Positions 6,273 through 7,926 of a stretch of DNA of 7,926 nt are shown here, piece after piece. The position numbers and the translations under genes were made by a program. Each line of letters begins with the position of its first letter. Position 1 is the first letter of the stretch. The notes under the pieces were generated by a model, which did no database searches, had not been told where the DNA came from, and saw nothing but the letters and a program-made list of their open reading frames with translations. The stretch is from Planctomycetaceae bacterium (GTDB lineage: Bacteria; Planctomycetota; Phycisphaerae; Phycisphaerales; SM1A02), in contig JAIYBS010000377.1 in the NCBI GenBank assembly GCA_027488415.1, positions 1 to 7,926 on the forward strand, given 5' to 3'.

Positions 6273-6969
6273 CCCTCGCCTCGTCGCCGCCGGCGTGCTT
6301 GCGGCGGCGTGGTTCACGCTGCCGCTCGGCTTCAGCATCCTGCTGTTCGCTTACCTCGGCGAGGTGAGCGATTGGCTCCGCAGTCACGGCACCTCCGGTG
6401 CGGCGGTCGGCGCGCTCGCCTTCGCGGTCGCCGCGGGCGTCGGGCTGCTCCCGACCTACGCGCAGGCCGTGCTCATGGGATGGGTGTTCGGCACCGCGCT
6501 CGGTTCCGGCGTCTCCGTGGCCGGATACGTCGGAGGCGCGGTGATCGGGTGGACGTTCTCGCGGCTCGTCGCGGGCGACGCGGTCCGCCGCGCGATCGAC
6601 GGTCACCCGAAGTGGGGCGTCGTCCGTGCCGCCCTCGTCGACGCGAAGCCGCTCCGCACCGGATTCCTCGTGGCGCTGCTCCGCTTCCCCCCGAACTCGC
6701 CGTTCGCGTTCACGAACCTCGTGCTTGCCGCCACCGGCGTGCGCTTCGTGCCGATGATCGCCGGCAGCATCGCCGGCATGCTCCCGCGGACCGTGTTCGC
6801 GTGCTGGATCGGCGCGCAGGGCGCGGCGACCGGCGCCAAGGACCTCGCCGACCTGATGAAGAAGCAGGGCCCGACGGCCGTGGTCGTCGGCATCGTGCTC
6901 CTGGTGGTCGCGCTCGCGGTCATGCAGCGGATCGGAACGCGCGCGCTTCGGGCCGCCGGGCTCCAGTGA
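6259..6969 (+). CDS. VTT-domain (TVP38/TMEM64, DedA-like) membrane protein
   Basis: A 236-residue integral membrane protein of the VTT (SNARE-associated/DedA) superfamily. Hydrophobic segments fall near residues 8-33, 46-64, 68-100, 134-158, 163-186 and 206-222. Family hallmarks are LLPTYAQAVLMGWVFGTALG (63-82), a re-entrant-type stretch, and the conserved RFPPNSPFAFTN (142-153), followed by FVPMIAGSIAGMLPRT (163-178). DedA and related proteins act in the inner membrane. Some have been shown to move undecaprenyl phosphate or phospholipids across it, and eukaryotic VMP1/TMEM41B are lipid scramblases. The substrate here cannot be told. The start codon is TTG, chosen for its ribosome binding site. 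The gene overlaps the lipoprotein gene by 14 bases, and the two could act together in the envelope, which is inference only. Confidence 0.87.
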   Translation: MPPRDPRLVAAGVLAAAWFTLPLGFSILLFAYLGEVSDWLRSHGTSGAAVGALAFAVAAGVGLLPTYAQAVLMGWVFGTALGSGVSVAGYVGGAVIGWTFSRLVAGDAVRRAIDGHPKWGVVRAALVDAKPLRTGFLVALLRFPPNSPFAFTNLVLAATGVRFVPMIAGSIAGMLPRTVFACWIGAQGAATGAKDLADLMKKQGPTAVVVGIVLLVVALAVMQRIGTRALRAAGLQ

Positions 6970-6970
6970 C

Positions 6971-6993
6971 GGGCAGGGCAAGTACCCTGCGCC
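6971..6993 (+). other. Inverted repeat between the VTT and transketolase genes
   Basis: Arms GCAGGG (6973-6978) and CCCTGC (6985-6990) pair around a six-base loop. Skipping G6991, a further GG/CC pairs at 6971-6972 and 6992-6993. The stem fills nearly the whole intergenic gap and ends next to the ATG at 6995. No T-run follows, so it is not a standard intrinsic terminator. It could attenuate read-through, fold over the start codon, or be chance in GC-rich DNA. Confidence 0.4.
6983..6988 (+). promoter_or_regulatory. Possible -10 element of a leaderless transketolase transcript
   Basis: TACCCT matches the TANNNT core of bacterial -10 elements and ends six bases before the ATG at 6995. Transcription would therefore start at or next to the A of the start codon. 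No Shine-Dalgarno sequence stands at a usable distance before this ATG, which agrees with a leaderless mRNA. I see no convincing -35 box at 16-18 bases upstream, where the sequence is about GGCTCCA. Confidence 0.35.
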
Positions 6994-6994
6994 C

Positions 6995-7926
6995 ATGACC
7001 GCCGCGCCTGCCGCCACCGCCGCCCTCGACCCGAACGCCGGCACGCCCTCGGGCGTGCCGCTCATCGACCGCATCGCGATCACCGCGATCCGAGCGCTCT
7101 CCATCGACGCCGTGCAGCAGGCCAACAGCGGCCACCCCGGCGCACCGATGGGCCTCGCCGCCGTCGGCTACTCGCTCTGGCAGGACGCGCTGGTCTACGA
7201 CCCGAAGGCTCCGCACTGGCCGAACCGCGACCGCTTCGTCCTCTCGAACGGGCACGCGTGCATGCTGCTCTACTCGCTGCTCCACCTCGCGGGAGTCGCC
7301 GAGGTCGACGCGGCGGGCCGCCCGACCGGGCGCGCCGCGGTGACGCTCGACGACATCCGTGCGTTCCGCCAGGTGGGCTCGCGCTGCCCGGGGCACCCCG
7401 AGTACGGCATCACCCCCGGCGTGGAGACCACCACCGGCCCGCTCGGGCAGGGACTCGCGAACTCCGTCGGCATGGCGATCGCCGCGAAGTTCCTTGCCGC
7501 CCGCTACAACCGGCCGGGGCACGAGCTCTTCGACTGGCACACCTGGGCGATCTGCGGCGACGGCTGCCTGATGGAGGGCATCTCGCACGAGGCCGCGAGC
7601 GCCGCGGGGCACATGCGCCTCGGGAACCTCTGCTGGATCTTCGACAACAACCGCATCACGATCGACGGCAGCACCGACCTCTCGTGCTCGGACTACGTGA
7701 CCGCGCGGTTCCACGGCTACGGCTGGAACGTGCAGCACGTCAAGGACTGCAACGACGTCGACGCCCTCGCCGCGGCGTACGCGAACGCGCGGGCCACGAC
7801 CGGGCGCCCGACGATCATCGTCGTCGACGGCCACATCGGCTGGGGCTCGCCCGAGGTGCAGGACAAGTCGAAGGCGCACGGCGAGCCGCTCGGCGCCGCG
7901 GAGGCCGCGCGGACCAAGGCGGCGTA
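6995..7926 (+). CDS. tkt: Transketolase, N-terminal part (partial)
   Basis: 310 complete codons, running off the window; a full transketolase has about 660-700 residues, so this is the thiamine-diphosphate-binding half. The enzyme moves two-carbon ketol units between sugar phosphates in the pentose phosphate and Calvin pathways, in the cytoplasm. Visible motifs are NSGHPGAPMGLA (44-55, His47), LSNGHACMLLYSLLHLAG (83-100, His87), PGHPEYG (132-138, His134), TTGPLGQGLANSVGMAIA (146-163), the ThDP/Mg motif GDGCLMEG (188-195) with DNN (217-219), and GWGSP...KAHGEPLG (282-300, His295). These match the ThDP- and substrate-contacting residues of E. coli and yeast transketolase. SNGHA replaces the commoner SAGHG. 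The N-terminus carries about 20 extra Ala/Pro-rich residues before the conserved part, so a later start is possible, but no better ATG or GTG with a ribosome binding site is seen. It probably begins its own transcription unit. Confidence 0.97.
   Translation, partial: MTAAPAATAALDPNAGTPSGVPLIDRIAITAIRALSIDAVQQANSGHPGAPMGLAAVGYSLWQDALVYDPKAPHWPNRDRFVLSNGHACMLLYSLLHLAGVAEVDAAGRPTGRAAVTLDDIRAFRQVGSRCPGHPEYGITPGVETTTGPLGQGLANSVGMAIAAKFLAARYNRPGHELFDWHTWAICGDGCLMEGISHEAASAAGHMRLGNLCWIFDNNRITIDGSTDLSCSDYVTARFHGYGWNVQHVKDCNDVDALAAAYANARATTGRPTIIVVDGHIGWGSPEVQDKSKAHGEPLGAAEAARTKAA

Noticed and set aside
6971..6993. Intrinsic terminator after the VTT gene
   Set aside because: A stem exists but no T-run follows; the bases after it are the transketolase start.
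6055..7125. Minus-strand open frames opposite the lipoprotein, VTT and transketolase genes (also 6920-7879)
   Set aside because: Their compositions are His/Arg/Glu-rich shadows of conserved transketolase and VTT sequence on the other strand; no ribosome binding site or motif supports them.

Overview
The window is a very GC-rich (by eye around 70% or more), gene-dense bacterial chromosome segment. Eight protein genes all lie on the + strand, with gaps or overlaps of 0 to 25 bases. The first (translation initiation factor IF-2) and the last (transketolase) are cut by the window edges. No tRNA, rRNA, CRISPR array, insertion sequence or phage gene is visible, and no stretch over 30 bases lacks a gene. 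The composition, the infB-rbfA pair and a HhH-GPD (endonuclease III-like) protein with a long Lys/Ala/Pro tail suggest a high-GC Planctomycetota member, perhaps of the Phycisphaerae. That placement is inference and not proven by anything in the window.

Layout: (1) 1-572 is the translation block, with the end of infB followed by rbfA. (2) 574-1575 is a HhH-GPD DNA glycosylase relative whose helix-hairpin-helix carries Tyr where endonuclease III has its catalytic Lys. It has no Fe-S cysteine cluster and ends in a histone-H1-like lysine ladder. (3) 1579-4962 is a very large exported TPR-repeat protein. (4) 4988-5716 is yebC, a translation/regulatory factor of the YebC/TACO1 family. (5) 5709-6272 is a small unrecognised lipoprotein. 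(6) 6259-6969 is a VTT/DedA-type (TVP38/TMEM64) membrane protein starting with TTG. (7) 6995 to the end is transketolase.

Tight spacing (overlaps of 8 and 14 bases, gaps of 1, 3 and 9 bases) makes it likely that genes one to seven are co-transcribed and partly translationally coupled. Ribosome-binding sequences usually lie inside the end of the upstream gene. The set mixes translation and ribosome maturation (infB, rbfA, yebC), a DNA-binding protein, and envelope proteins (TPR protein, lipoprotein, VTT protein). Transketolase looks like the first gene of a new unit: it has no Shine-Dalgarno sequence, but has a TANNNT -10-like hexamer six bases before its ATG, the arrangement of a leaderless transcript.

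No clearly new multi-gene system is visible. The most unusual items are the altered glycosylase with its four-residue lysine periodicity, the orphan TPR/lipoprotein envelope genes embedded in the translation operon, and the possible leaderless transketolase promoter.
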